Below are positions 11,406 to 24,111 of a stretch of 64,000 nt of DNA, in pieces. The translations under genes were made by a program, and so were the position numbers. Every line of letters begins with the position of its first letter. The stretch's first letter is position 1. The DNA is from Hesseltinella vesiculosa (Eukaryota > Mucoromycota > Mucoromycetes > Mucorales > Cunninghamellaceae): positions 124,001-188,000 of the forward strand of contig MCGT01000028.1 in the NCBI GenBank assembly GCA_002104935.1, given 5' to 3'. The notes beneath the pieces were generated by a model that made no database searches, had not been told where the DNA came from, and saw only the letters and a program-made list of their open reading frames with translations.

Positions 11406-12051
11406 ATGGCTGATCAAAAGGAACCCCATCGTTCGACAGATCTATTGAACATTCCCGGGAAATCAAAGACGATTGGTAAAATAGAAGAACGGCCCTCCTC
11501 TGCAATCCAAATGAAAATGTGACAAAAAAAAATACTCATCTTTTTCATTTTACAGCAAAGCTCCTGTCGGATCAATCTGCCTCGTTACCAGCGCCATCCG
11601 CCCCCTCGTTACCTTCTCCTCCGGATAGAAAGACGTTCAAAATGGACATGAACGATGATCGTAAGTCGCAACCACGAAGAAAAGAACTTTCGCCTAGACA
11701 TTTCTGACCTTTTTTACCATTGATCCTAGTGCTTGCCCGAGTCCAGGCGTTTTTACCTCAAATGCAGGTCGCCAACTCTGCGCTCAAATCGCAAGACTTG
11801 TCAAAATTAGATATTGAAAACCTTGAAGGAAAAGAGGACAACTATATCGAAATGGTAAAAAAAGGCAGGGTCATCCCAATGGCATGCTTACCATTTTTTA
11901 CGGGTAGAATCTAGGCTTGGGCGTGTACGATATCAAATCGGAAGGCCATGATCAAAGTGATACCGACAGCGACCATGAAATTATGATACCCAGCAATGGC
12001 AAAACTGACGCCACAAAACCATCCATCATGATGCTCGATCCGTCCGAATAA
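11406..12051 (+). CDS. NOPCHAP1 / C12orf45-like protein (DUF4598)
   Basis: Exons 11406-11475, 11556-11660, 11730-11854 and 11908-12051 give 147 aa with phase kept at each join. The core LLARVQAFLPQMQVANSAL (about residues 58-76), then DIENLEGKEDNYIEMNLGLGVYD and an acidic Ser/Asp tail, match the DUF4598 layout. The human member NOPCHAP1 links NOP58 to the R2TP chaperone during box C/D snoRNP assembly; that function is inferred by family only. The N-terminus has a STDLLNIP stretch typical of the family. It is transcribed away from the uncertain minus-strand gene, with about 185 nt between the starts. Confidence 0.75.
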
Positions 12052-12416
12052 AGCCTGGTGCATGTTTTTTCTCAACAAGCCAGGAATAGAGCGAGAAAGA
12101 AGAAGTCTATCTCTGCGTGCTGGCGGCTGAAATCCTGTTCTTGGGCAGCTAGCCCCTTTTACGGCCGATCAAAGAGTTTTAAGGGTCGGATTGGGATGCA
12201 AAGATAACCCGCTGAAGTAGGATCAAAAAATAGAAGCTCATTCTCTGGGGTAGTCGCCGCCTCGGTACAGATGGTGCTGGGGTTGCCAAAGTGGGCGGTG
12301 AGTGGCGAGTTCTCGGTCGCTGGCACATTGTCCAATCCAGGGCTGAGTGGAAGGGTGAGGTGGTGGATGAGGTTGAAAACATTGGCAGATGCGATACATG
12401 GATTTTATTTATTTAT

Positions 12417-12820
12417 TTACAAAAGGCTGTCACAAAAGGTGGCCAAATCCACATCGCGTTGAGACAGACCACCACAGTCGTGGGTGGACAAGGTGACCTC
12501 CACGCGGTTGTACACCTACGAAACAGAAGAATGAGTCATTTTTTTTTTAAAATAAACAGATGATCTATTACATTGAACCATTCAGGGTGGTGGTCCATCT
12601 TGTCGGCCTTGAGAGCAACACGGGTCATGAAGCCAAAGGCTTGGTTGAAATCTTTGAATTCATACTTCTTGATAATAGCATCGCGTTGGTTGACCATGGC
12701 CCAGCCGTTGGCCAGCAATGGTTGGATGAGGGTTTGACGTTGAGCTTCAGTTAAGGTGGACATTGTTGCCAATGATCGTTTTGAAAGATGAAAAGAAAAA
12801 GAAGAAAGCCGGAACGCCAT
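12417..12820 (-). CDS. Pterin-4a-carbinolamine dehydratase, possible mitochondrial form
   Basis: Exons 12820-12572 and 12515-12417. From the inner ATG at 12763 the protein is 96 aa ([10 protein letters not shown]...), the normal length for PCD/DCoH. The motif [20 protein letters not shown], then [17 protein letters not shown], carries the active-site histidines. PCD dehydrates 4a-hydroxytetrahydrobiopterin made by aromatic amino acid hydroxylases. An in-frame ATG at 12820 adds [19 protein letters not shown], which is basic, Ser-rich, lacks acids and looks like a mitochondrial presequence. Both starts may be used. The enzyme suggests that this fungus has a pterin-dependent hydroxylase or a pterin-recycling pathway. 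Confidence 0.88.
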
Positions 12821-13483
12821 CCCAACTGAAAACTGAAAAAAAAATAAACGAAAAATGGAAGCCGTGGGAAAAAAAACTTTTCGGAGGGATGGCCAAGGCC
12901 GAGAAAGAAAAAAAGAACTCGGAGCAAAAAAGGGGTAGTTTTGGCCCACGATGGCAGCCAGCCGATAAATCCTCTCCAGAGTGCCATCTTACAGCCGCAT
13001 CAGTGCTTCGAGTTTTCCCTGCTGTATTGCTACCCTTGGGCTTTGCCTCGATATTGAACAACCTCCGTATCCAGAGCCTACGCTCAGATCCGAATGTTGA
13101 ACACCAAGCTCTGCAAGACACTTCCTTCGACAAGGTAATCAACTGACCGTTGACCCACCCATAGACCAATTCATCCCTCCATGACTGCCACTCGGCTTAC
13201 AAAAGATCGCTACTTCTTCCAGTCAATTATATATAGTGTCGATTTTCCTTATAAACTCCTTTAAAACCCGCACCTGATCAACTTGTGGTTGAGAACTTTA
13301 TTTCCACGCCCCTCACACTCAACGACCGCCGCCTTTTATCCAAAACGGTGACGAAAGGCATTGTTGTTTCGACCGAACAGCCCATACACATGTTTAGATG
13401 ACCTCCACAAGGGTGAACCGCTAGGAATGTGCCAAAGCGCCCACTGTTTTATTATCTGTCTTTTCTCCCATCCAAGACGGGTG
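12821..13483. other. Intergenic region with weak plus-strand open stretches
   Basis: A TATA-like ATTATATATAG lies at 13227-13237 on the plus strand. Open plus-strand stretches (ATG at 13094, and a frame from 13261 to 13399 ending IHMFR) look mildly coding, but joining them needs a 30-nt intron or unclear splice sites. I do not call a gene. The region also serves as upstream sequence of the dehydratase gene. Confidence 0.3.
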
Positions 13484-15648
13484 CTATGTTGCAGGGTTGT
13501 GGCGTTCGAGATGGAGGATCTCATCGTGCAGGTCCTGGAGGCTGATGGTCAAGGATTTGACATCGTCGTATTTGCGGTTACGTTTCGCTTCTTGAATAAA
13601 CGACTGCACCTGTACATACTGTTCTTTGAAGGCTTGTAGTTGAATGACACGGTCATGGTCTTTTTTGGCAGCGGCGCTCTTGGGCGAGGCAGACGACGGT
13701 GAAGGCTTTAGGATACGCGGGAGCATTTGCAAAGGCAGCATGTTCCGCTGCAAATAAATATTGGCGGCAGTGCAGATGTTGGATTGCAGACGATTCATGC
13801 TTGCGGATTGGGCTGGTAGGGACTTGATGCTCTTCACTAGGGTATCATACAAGGCAAAGTTGTCCAACAAGGATTTGCGCACCAGCCCAGCTCTTTTGTA
13901 AGCCTCTTGGCCAGGCAGGATCTTGTCTTGTCTAAATAAAATAGGATGAGATCCTTTGGGCGCTCCCTTTTTTTCGGTGCTCGTTACTCCAATGTCAACA
14001 TCATGTTGTGAAAAGTGGGTAATAATTTTTCAATGGTATCACGAGTGGCAGCTAAGCGCTGGTAGAGTTGGAAGATGGGAAGGATGCGGCTACTGTTCTC
14101 GACCGAGTGTTTTCGTCTATCAAGAAGGTGAGCAGGCGATGGAAATGACCAGGTCTTTTCTTGTCTGGTTACCTAAAGGTCGCCCGTTTGCATTCCTGGC
14201 AAGCTCTCGTATCCCCCACAGGCTCTTCGTCGTAGTCGCCTATTAAAAAAAATTAGCCCATGCGACATCCTGCTTTTGACGAAACGCACCGGATGACATG
14301 TTTAAATACAAAGGGATCATGCTCGAGCAATAGCTTGCACCACAAACGACACGGCCACACAGTCGGCAGTGGTGTTTTCGATTGGTCATGGAAAAGATGG
14401 ACCTGAGAAAAAAAAGAGTTTAAAGAAGGGTTATTTTTTTCAGGTGAACATACGAGCAGAGTGGACATTTCTTGATGCTTTTGTCATCTTGCCATTTGGT
14501 GATTGACTGCTCGCCATCTATCCGAATCAAGGGTAAGCAGAAGAAAAGGTATTTGCCGGGTCATTACCTCTATACTTCAATTTCATGCTCAAGATGCTGT
14601 TGGTGTTGCTGCCGAGAGAGGAGCGGGGTGACAGGGTGCCACTGCTGATGCTCAGGTTGGATGAGGAGGGGGAGTCGGCTCTTTCAACAAAGCGTGAAAA
14701 AGATCGATCACGGCTGCCGTTCAAAGCGTGGCCCATGTCTGTGCTAAAATGTAGGCGTGCAAGCTAGACATAAAAAAAAATGAATGACTCCTAAAAAAAT
14801 ACGCACTCGCTTTTTTTTTTTCCCTACTTTTTCCAGCCGTTTTTCAAGGCGATTGGTCTCCAGATAGACCTGGTCAATGGTCTTTGCGCGGCGCTGCAAG
14901 AACATGGCAGAATGGCTTCTCATCGTGCCTTCCCGCTCGGTGTATCCGGGCCGACCTTGATAGCAATCCATGCACACCTTGGACCAGGTGCCATGGTCCG
15001 CGTCGTACTGGCCATCGTGAGCCAGCTTGACTTCGTATTGTGTATGGTCGTCGCAGAAGAGCTTGCCACATCTTTAAAGGGATATAAAAACGGGGATGAG
15101 GTTGTTGTTTTTCATTAGAAAGCATGGGCGTACCTGCGACAGTGTTGCTTGCCATGACCACCTTTGCCCAGTGGTTTGGCACAGCCTCTTATGGAGCATC
15201 GATCGTTCCCTTGCGAGGATTCCTGCTGCCAATGGTGTCGCGAAATGGTGTCGAGATGGCGCTCGGACTCGCAAACAAAGTAATTGGGCTGCGCCTGTGA
15301 CAGCTGCTGAAAGTGGGCGAGGAATGAGGTGTCGGCGAATGGCTTGAAGGACAATGACGATGAACCATTGGTGTTGGGCTGCGTGCCAGTAGGACTGGTG
15401 GATTTCAAGGTTGTCTGGACCTTGCGCTGGGCTTGTTTGAACCAAGACAGCAGGGCGCCTTTGGTATCTTCTTCATTGTGAGAGGCATCCAAGTGCTGTA
15501 TGGGAAGAAAAAAAGAGTTGAATATGGTTAAAAAATGATGAAAGGGAATGCCTACAAAATTCAGCTGATGGAGAGAAGGGCAAGGTAGCTGACAGATGGG
15601 GCAACTGATGCCGTCAACAGGGACGTAATCTTCATAGTTGTATGGCAT
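13484..15648 (-). CDS. VAC1: Vac1/Pep7 (Rabenosyn-5-like) FYVE endosomal tether
   Basis: Nine exons: 15648-15556, 15495-15134, 15071-14828, 14763-14568, 14517-14454, 14402-14290, 14239-14173, 14116-13988 and 13931-13484. They give 571 aa. The order is a C2H2-like N-terminus (CPICQLPCPSLHQLNFHLDASH), a first FYVE-type finger (GCAKPLG...HCRRCGKLFCDDH...CMDCYQGR), a coiled coil with RRAKTIDQVYLETNRLEKRL, and a second FYVE finger (KKCPLCSSIFSM, NRKHHCRLCGRVVC, ACQECKRATF). A C-terminal Rab-binding hairpin follows (QVQSFIQEAKRNRKYDDVKS). This layout is that of yeast Vac1, which binds PI3P and Vps21/Rab5 in Golgi-to-endosome transport. The second finger carries the R-KHHCR signature needed for PI3P binding. 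Confidence 0.92.
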
Positions 15649-16158
15649 TCAGAACGTCAATTGCTTTTTCAATGGACCGACGGGAACAAGGAGAAAAAAA
15701 AAAAAAAAAAAAAAAAAGGGCAGCTGAGAAAAATGGATGGAGTGGCTGCGGAGACTGAAACGGTCAGGCTTGCTTCTTGATGGTGCCAACAAACAAGGCT
15801 GCGTGTTGTGGCTGATGGAATGAAGCAAGCGTTTGGGAAGGTCGCAATGCTTTTCTTATTTCTTTTTTGCGAACTGAACCGGAATTTTTTTTTTCCAGCG
15901 CACTTTGATTGAACGGAAGAAGGGCATTTTCCTAATTTGTCAGGCCGGAAGTCGGGATGACCAGATGGATGATGTCCCCGAGTCTTGCTGCCTTTCCCTC
16001 GAATGACCACCTACCATGCACCATGCATGAAATAAATGGAGACTGCACCGGCTGTTTTTCAACCTATCCGTCTTTTCAAAAAAAAAATCACCCTGTTATG
16101 GCTGTCGCGTAAGAGAGATAGAGAAAGGGGGTTTATTTGTTTTTTTGTACAACGATGT
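15649..16158. promoter_or_regulatory. Region between VAC1 start and FAM72 stop
   Basis: 510 nt upstream of the VAC1 start and downstream of the FAM72 stop, both on the minus strand. It has a 27-nt A-run at 15692-15717. No exon is seen. Confidence 0.45.
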
Positions 16159-16912
<754 letters not shown>

Positions 16913-18817
16913 TCAGCAAGCCAAGAAAAAAAGTGTAAGGAAAGGGAAAAAAAAAAAAAAAAGCGACAAGGTCAGCCTTGCTTTCGATAGTTTCTTCGTG
17001 AATTTATTAATGTTTTTGACAAAAGACTTCACGTCATCCGAAGCCTTAATAGTTGTATTCTTCCGACCGAAATCAACATTTAAAACAAAAAAAAAAAAAA
17101 AGAAAGCAAGAAGGATGGTAGTTTAGTTTTATAAAAAGAGAAGCTGGTCTTGACGATGCATGGTAGAATGAGAGCGGGCCTTGGGCGTCATTTAGCTCCT
17201 GTTCACTTTTTTTTCTGTTCAGCTCCAGTTTTTTCTCGGAGACATCAATGGAGGGGGCTTTTGGTTTCTCGGTTATGATTGTAATTTACGAGCCATGTGC
17301 CTATCATTCTTATTTTTTTTAAAAAAAACAATCCTGGTAAAGCTGAAATCCAGAAACTGGGGTGAACTTCGGCGTTTACAAAAAAAAAAAAGCTCACGCC
17401 AGAGTTTGAAATAATCCAGGCACGTGTTTCTCAGCTGCTGCATGATCATGACCGAGATGGAAACCCAGCCATCGTCATCGGACGATTGGCGTTTATGAGA
17501 TCATCTATGAGCAGTCATTAGATCATGCTGCTTTTTCCCCTTTCTCCCTCTTTTAATAGCTCTTGATTTCTTTAGATACAAATGTGGATCAGCATGTGTC
17601 TAGGAGGTGTAACATGACAAATTATCGGTCTCCCGCGCGTTTTTTTCATTCAAAGAGGGTCCACTCTAACAAGTGTAACCTCGGTTTTCAAACTCCATTT
17701 TATATATGTTTTCGCTTGTTTGTTTTTTTTTATATTTATTGCCTTGTCGACAAAAGAAAGAGTGACTTTCTAAATCCCATGATCGTTTCAAAAAAAAAAA
17801 AAAGAGAACGATGCCCGAGTCGAAAAAGTGCTGGATATTGAGAGTCATTTCTGATTTTTGGCCAACCAATTCCAGCAAGTCATCATGTTCTTGGCTTTCC
17901 CAAAATGGGGAACGATGACAAAAAAAACGAGGGCTCATCCCATTAGAACCAAGTCCGGAGTCCAATCTTTTTTCCCATTTTTTTTATATTTTACCCACCC
18001 ATGCAATCCAAGGGGAGATACAAATGACAGTAGCTGGGCAAACATGTCAAAAAGTGGAGTTATATTTTTTTGACAGTCAAGGACAAACAGGGCAAAAACA
18101 TCATAGAAACTCCTCTCTGTTTGGTTTTTTTTTTTCTTTCCCCTTTGCCCATTGTTATCAGCCAGATTTCATGTCGCTTTTCATGCCTTTTCTTGCTTTT
18201 TTTTCACATATGAGAAACTAAAAATGATAACCAATCGTCCAATATCGAAAAAAAACTTTTTTTTTCCTAGTGTTTTCATTGGTCTCTTCATCAAAGCAAA
18301 AAAAATTTTTTTTCTTGTTCTCGGTTTCGATTTGGAACTCCGTCCGCCTGCAAAAACATAATGTTTGATGGGTTATGAGGATTGCACAAGACCCCTCTTC
18401 TTTTTCTTTTTCTTTTAGCCGTCTTTTCTTTTTCTCTTTTTTCTTTTCCTTCTCCACTGCTAAAAACAGACTTTACATTCTTTCGATCTTTTTTTTTTTT
18501 CGGTGAACGACAAGGTAAAAATCAATACATTAAAAACATGCATGATGTCAATGGCGATAAAAAAACAAACTCCCTTTCCCCTCTCCCCCCTCTGTCTATC
18601 TCCTCTTGTTTTTATTTCTCTTTGAACAGAAACAAAAGCCAGCCGTTTGTTACCATTATCCTCCCATTTCCCCTTGTTTACTTTTTATGACCCTCCATTA
18701 TTGACTAGCCATGCTGAAAACAAGTCATGATGATTGACAAAAAAAACTTTTTTTTTCTGTCTCTAGGATTCAAGGTTTTTATCAATTTTTTTTTTTTGGA
18801 ACAGTCTCTTTTGAATA
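16913..18817. other. Long AT-rich intergenic region
   Basis: 1.9 kb with many A- and T-runs. It is the only upstream sequence of the plus-strand Zn2Cys6 gene, and a CT-rich tract (18395-18660) with TTTT blocks leads up to its start. Small open frames (17563-17841, 18382-18690) are low-complexity and lack splice or family support. I see nothing coding. A long 5' leader or non-coding transcript is possible. Confidence 0.45.
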
Positions 18818-19814
18818 ATGCAATCTCAACCTCTATACTATGCGCCTCAAGGGCCTTATCAAGCCGGGCAATATCCTCCCAACATGATGAATGGTCACCC
18901 TATGATGCCTCATCCCAATGGCTTGCCTCCTATGCACAACCCTGATGGCACACCCGTCCAGTCTGCTAAGCGCAAACAAGTCAAAAATGCCTGCAGTAAG
19001 TTTCTTCTTCTTCTTCTTCTCTTTTGAATTTGCTCACCCTTTCAACCTAGCCAACTGTCAAAAGGCCTGTAAGAAATGTGACGATGCTCGACCCTGTCCT
19101 CGTTGTATTAAATATGGCATTGCCGATACTTGTGTGAACTCTGTACGAAAGGAACGAAAGAAAGGCATCAAGCGTGGTCCTTATAAGCGAAGACAAAAGT
19201 CTGGTAATCCTCTTTTGCCTCTCGTCGTCAAGATCTGTGTCTCATCTTTTTATTTCCTAGATGGTGAAAAGCCTACAAGAAAGAATACCAGCGGTGTGGC
19301 CGATGAACAATACATGCGAAACCCTGCTCCTATGCCTGCTTATGGTTTCCCCATTGGTGGTCAATATCCCCAACCCAGTGACCCCACCGGCTACCCTTAC
19401 TACTATGGCAAGGACCAAGTCAATGTGCAATATCCCGCCATGTACAACCCTTCCATGTATCACCCTGTCTTGATGCAAGGCGAAAACGCACACCAGCCCT
19501 CTCACCACGCCTATCCTCCCTCGGCCTTGCCCCCTCATTATGGCAACATGGTCCAGCCCCATACTTCCTCCCCCACCTCTTCGCACGCCACCCCTCCCAC
19601 CAGCTCTGCTGCTCATCACCAACACTTGAGCCCAGAACCCAAGGCCGAAGCCATGACCCCTGTGCCCAGCGCCTCCACCTCCTCCGGCACCTCTTCCTCA
19701 CCTGCTGGTTCTCATCCTGAAGAAGAACCCAGCAGCCGCTTGGCTCAACTGGCCTCCTTATCTGCTGATGCCTTGACTTCTCAAGATCGTCATCCTTCCA
19801 CCCCTCAACATTAA
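18818..19814 (+). CDS. Zn2Cys6 transcription factor, short form
   Basis: Exons 18818-18995, 19051-19203 and 19261-19814 give 294 aa. The zinc cluster is split by the first intron and reads NACTNCQKACKKCDDARPC, then PRCIKYGIADTC. The spacing is C-x2-C-x6-C-x5-C-x2-C-x8-C, with one extra Cys in the first loop. A basic linker KERKKGIKRGPYKRRQKS follows. The rest is Pro-, Tyr-, Ser- and His-rich without a fungal_trans regulatory domain, so this is a compact factor. N-terminal 45 residues are Pro/Met/Gln-rich. The target genes cannot be told. The RGPYKRR linker resembles a subgroup of basidiomycete and mucoromycete factors; that is recall. Confidence 0.85.
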
Positions 19815-20537
19815 TTCTAGCAATGCTCACACCTGACAAAAAAAAAAAAAAAGAAAATTCCTGGCTTCCACCTTTTTTTTTTTTATATTGCTCACTCAGT
19901 ACATAACTTCTCCTCTTTTACATGCTCTCCTCCAATCCAAGGCTGTATTGTATGCAGCAATGTCATCCCATAGTTCCAAATGTATATTGTTACTGCTTTT
20001 TTTTATCCGCTCTTCCTCACAATCTATAGACTTTTCAAGGTTTCCCTTCCCTCCCCCTTTTTTTAAACCGCTCAAATTAAAAAAAAAAAAGTGTAAAAAT
20101 GAAATGGCCCAGCAACGTGAGAAAACCTTGCCTTACCTTTTGACATCTGTGCCTAAAAAAACAAAGTTCCCGTTTGCTGCATAATAAATCACTTGTCAAC
20201 CATCGCTTTTTTGAAGCGCAATCTGAAAGGTCAGTTTCCATTGAAAAGTGTCCAGTGAGTGTCACAGCTCGCCCCTATTTAGAAATGCGATGACTACCTA
20301 AGCCGCGTTTCAATCAAACAAAATCAGCTAAACTATCCAACTGCTCTCTGCATCGTCCTCGCTGAACGTCCTTGGCGTCTCTCTTCACCAGAAAAAGAAC
20401 AGTAGCCACCTCTTTCCCTCTCTCTTTTTCATGCAGCTCACAGGGCTGCTCGTTCGTCAATGCCATCGGGCCAAGCCTATCCTGCTTCCTATATCTATCT
20501 AACGTTTATTCAACTGGGTCTATTCAAACACCTTTTT
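19815..20537. other. Convergent intergenic region
   Basis: 720 nt between the 3' ends of the Zn2Cys6 gene and the minus-strand carrier gene. It contains poly-A and poly-T runs and probably both terminators. No exon is seen. Confidence 0.45.
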
Positions 20538-21732
20538 TTACTTTGAGTCCAAGGCACGCATGGTCATTTCATAGGCTGTAAACGTGGCACCGGCAGCAGG
20601 AATACTAAAACAAGAGAAGAACCGTGAGCCTCTTTTCTGGTGACGACATCCATTCATTTACCTTCGAAGAATGCTGGGGGCAATGCCCTTGAACAGTCCA
20701 CGGTAGCCTTCTTGTGCCACGATCTCCTTCATCACCTTGGTCACGTACATTCCCTTGGGAGGCTCAGGCCGGTTTTGCACCTGGAAAAAGGAAAGGTGAG
20801 TCCTTGGTCTTTTGCAAGTCTGACGAGAAAAAAACTTACCACCGACTTGACCACGTCCAGAGGATAACAGGAGACCCAGTAGCCCACGCCACCGGCTGCA
20901 CCAGCCATCATCAGTTGTATAACAGTGGCAGGCTCTTGTTGGTTCTTGGTCAATTGGCGTTTGACATATTCAAAGCCACAGTAGAAGCCTACATAAGCTG
21001 GGATTTCACGAACTACCGTCGCATACATACCGCGACCAAGACCGCGAACCACGCCTTCCCGTTCAATCAAGTACTTTGCGCAATCCACAGGACCTGTAAA
21101 GTGGCGCTGGCCTCCTGATCCCTTGTCGCCAAACTGTGCTTGCATCTTGATCTTTAACATTTCAACAGGGGAAGCCAAAATACTATTCACAATGCCTACC
21201 CCACGAAACAAAATGAGGTCCCGTTTTTTTTTTCTGTTCTGGTTGGTCTTACCAGCGCCAGCACCAGCCAACCCGATCTTTGTCAAAGGTAATTCTTCAC
21301 CAGGATAGGTTTGCAGCATTTTTCTGAATTGGGAATTGGCTGCAAACAGCAAGGCGTTCACTGCACCGATACCAATTAAAGGGCTAGACATGCCTTTTCA
21401 TGGAAAAAAAAAAGACCTTCTGTCAGTGCCAATGTTCCTTGCTTTTTATATCACCTCTTACCTTTGTAAAGAGCAAAGAAACCTTCGTTCTTCACAGTTT
21501 GTACTGCGCAATCCCAAGCACCATTAAATCGGCCATTGTCCAACTGAATTCGGACCTTGATGGTATCAAACGGCTGGCCTGATTGAAAGAAAAAGATCAG
21601 TAACAAGAACAACGGCGATCTGCGCTTGCATATACCGATAATGACTTGGGCCATGCCGCCAGCTGTCCCGGCAATCACATCCTTGACAGGCTTGGGTATG
21701 TTTAACGTCGTTGTCTCTTGAAGGGCAGCCAT
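20538..21732 (-). CDS. Mitochondrial carrier family protein, Ymc-like
   Basis: Six exons: 21732-21636, 21578-21462, 21393-21253, 21195-20840, 20780-20662 and 20604-20538. They give 298 aa, the usual carrier length. The three repeats each show the Px[DE]xx[KR] signature: QPFDTIKVRIQ, SPVEMLKIKMQ and YPLDVVKSVVQ. The beginning, VKDVIAGTAGGMAQVIIG, is close to Ymc1/Ymc2 and to the carnitine and ornithine carriers. The family exchanges metabolites across the inner mitochondrial membrane; Ymc1 is tied to glycine or glutamate transport. The exact substrate is not certain. All introns but one are phase 1 or 0, and each join rebuilds a signature residue. Confidence 0.9.
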
Positions 21733-22014
21733 AATGAAGAAGGAAAGAATGGAAAGAAAAAGGTGAAACAGCAAGGAAGAAAAAGAACCACAGTGCCTGA
21801 AAAAAAAAGAGGCTAGCGGTGAAAAAAAATGGTGTGCTTTTCGCTTGCTGTGGAGCCAATCATAGGCCGTCTATGGCAGCTGGCATTGGAAAGATTTGTC
21901 ATGGTGCAACCAATCACCTTCAGGATCACACTGGAGCATTCATTTTTCCGCCTGGGGGATGGATCCCTTGGGAAATTCGTCCTTTTGCAGCTGGGGAGTC
22001 CGACATGTCAAGAC

Positions 22015-22460
22015 GAAACAGATCAAGCGTTGGCTGGGGAACTTCTGCCGATCTACCTGGATTTTTCAGCATCATCATCCTTGAGGAGCTACTGTTCTCA
22101 TGCAAAATTTCACCTCGATTAGATCATGCAAAAGTGCTCTGCAGCATTCACTTTTTTTTTTTTTTTTTTTTTTCAAAATCAAAAAAAAAAAAAAAGCCAG
22201 CCAAAATTAAGCTGGGACGTGTTAGTCTCTCTATCATTCGTCGCCAAGACGTCAGAGAGGTCTATCCTTTTAACCAAGGCTGTTTTTCTTTGTACTCTTA
22301 TGCACAATTTGGGGCGAATCAATTTGAATCTGATCAAAAGTTGGCTGGGCAACCTTGGCCGATCGACCTGATTTTTTCAGCGTCATCCTTTATGAATGGC
22401 TGTGCCAAATTTTCAGACAGACTTTCGGTTTTGAAAGGAGTGCCGAGTGTGTTGATGGTT
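22015..22460. repeat. Two degenerate copies of a dispersed repeat
   Basis: Two stretches (about 22025-22150 and 22335-22450) share the core GTTGGCTGGG...CCGATC-ACCTG...TTTTTCAG. The same core occurs in reverse orientation at 33240-33300, 53560-53620 and 58840-58900, and in the same orientation at 47655-47790. The two copies here are more eroded than the others. Poly-T then poly-A tracts (22151-22194) lie between them. Confidence 0.6.
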
Positions 22461-22735
22461 TTATAGAGAAAGGCTATCTCTCTTCAGTAAAGAATGACAG
22501 AATGAGTGAGCCGGGGTGGGGCGGCAAAACCAAGAAGTCAAAAATCGTAGGGATGTCAATGCTGAGATGAAATCCCGAGAGAGATGGATCACATGGACCA
22601 AAACTAACAAAAATCTATTTCCATTTTCGTTATTCATTTGCGGTATTTTTATTTTTTGTTTTGCAGGACGGATTCAAAAGAAATTTGTGAGGATTGAAAA
22701 AGAGGTATCTTGGTAATTTACATGGTTTTTTTTTT

Positions 22736-23678
22736 TTAGTCTCTGCCCAATTCTCGGGACAGTTCTTGACCTCGGTGGAGGGCAGCAAAGACGGCTTGTT
22801 TCATGATGTCTCGGATTTGATTGGATTCCATAGAATTGATGGCAGCCTCGGTGGTGCCTTTGGGTGAGGTGACTTTTCGTCGCAAGGTAGCAAGATCATC
22901 CTCTGAGGTTTGGGCCATACGGGTGGCACCCAAGCAGGTCTGCAAGGTGAGGGCTTTGGCATCTTCCGCACTCAGACCAGCCTCCATTCCGGCATTTTCT
23001 GGAGTGGAAATAAAATTAGATCCCCTTCCGGAAGATTTTGTGAAGTCACTTACGCATAGCTTCCATGATCAAAAAGAAATAGGCAGGGCCACTGCCACTG
23101 ATCCCGGTGACAGAATCAATCAGGCTTTCATCCTTGACCCAGACGACTTCCTTTGCAACAGCACGCATGATGTTTTCGGCCATTTGGCATTGTTGTTCAC
23201 TGACAACGTCGGTAGCATAGAGACCAAAGGCACCTTCACCAAGCAGCGAAGGAGTGTTGGGCATGCAGCGGACCATGTTGACAGGCTGGTCAGGATTCAG
23301 CCACTTGAGCATGTCCTTGATGGTGATGCCGGCAGCGATGGAGATGATCATGGTGTTGGGGTTTTGCAGCAGCGCTGAGCGGTTGTCGATCAGGACTTGA
23401 CGAAGGACTTGTGGCTTGACGGCCAGCACCACCACATCAGCACCTCGGAGCACCGGTTCACTGTCGGCTGAGCCTACCAGCTCGGGGTATTTGGATTCCA
23501 TATAGTCTCGTCGTTGTTGGAAAGGTTCAGAGTATTTTAACTTGGCACCAGGATGGCCGCTGGCATGCAGACCTGCCAAAATAGCTTCGGCCATGTTACC
23601 ACCGCCAATAAAAGAAATGGTTGGCACTGACGTTAGATGTGATTGAATAGCTTGTAATCTTTCTCCGGTTAGACCCAT
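22736..23678 (-). CDS. PRO3: Pyrroline-5-carboxylate reductase
   Basis: Exons 23678-23054 and 22998-22736 give 295 aa. The N-terminal Rossmann fold shows ISFIGGGNMAEAIL (about residues 21-34), followed by VVVLAVKPQVL and VRCMPNTPSLLGEGAFGLY. The C-terminal dimer domain has the P5CR signature DSVTGISGSGPAYFFLIMEA and, after the intron, LRRKVTSPKGTTEAAI. The enzyme makes proline from pyrroline-5-carboxylate with NAD(P)H in the cytosol. The intron falls between two helices of the C-terminal domain. No targeting peptide is visible. Confidence 0.96.
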
Positions 23679-24111
23679 GATGGCTTTGTAAGTTTGTGGT
23701 TTTGCAAGTTTGAATATGGAAAGAATGGTGAAGAATTTATAAAGAAGAGATGAAAAAAATAAATAATTGCTGCCCTGTAAATTTGAGCTTTTTTTTTTTG
23801 GGTGTCAACATGTGCTAATCAGGCCAAGATCACCGACACATGATTGGCTGAGCGCATGCTTATCATGGCACAATGACGTGCCCATTTGCCTGATCATTGG
23901 CCTTTGCTCACCCAACGCAATCCTGGGCCCTTTTTTTGAGTTTATGAAAATGACGCACAGGCAGAATTATGCTTTTTTTTCTGCCTCAATGCTTATGATC
24001 CAAGGAAGAAAACGAGTCTAAAAGTCCTGTCGTCTTGTATTTTTATCACCATGCACAAAAATGGACATATTTTAATGAGTCCGCGAGAAAAAAAAATAGT
24101 TAAAAAGGTGG
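23679..24111. other. Short intergenic region
   Basis: 430 nt upstream of the reductase start and downstream of the phosducin-like gene stop, both minus strand. AT-rich, with no exon seen. Confidence 0.4.

Noticed and set aside
13094..13400. Small mitochondrial-looking plus-strand gene
   Set aside because: Joining the open stretches needs a 30-nt intron and then an unclear splice before the final frame; not enough support.
17563..18690. Several open frames in the AT-rich gap
   Set aside because: Low-complexity Phe/Lys/Ser content, no splice support and no family likeness.
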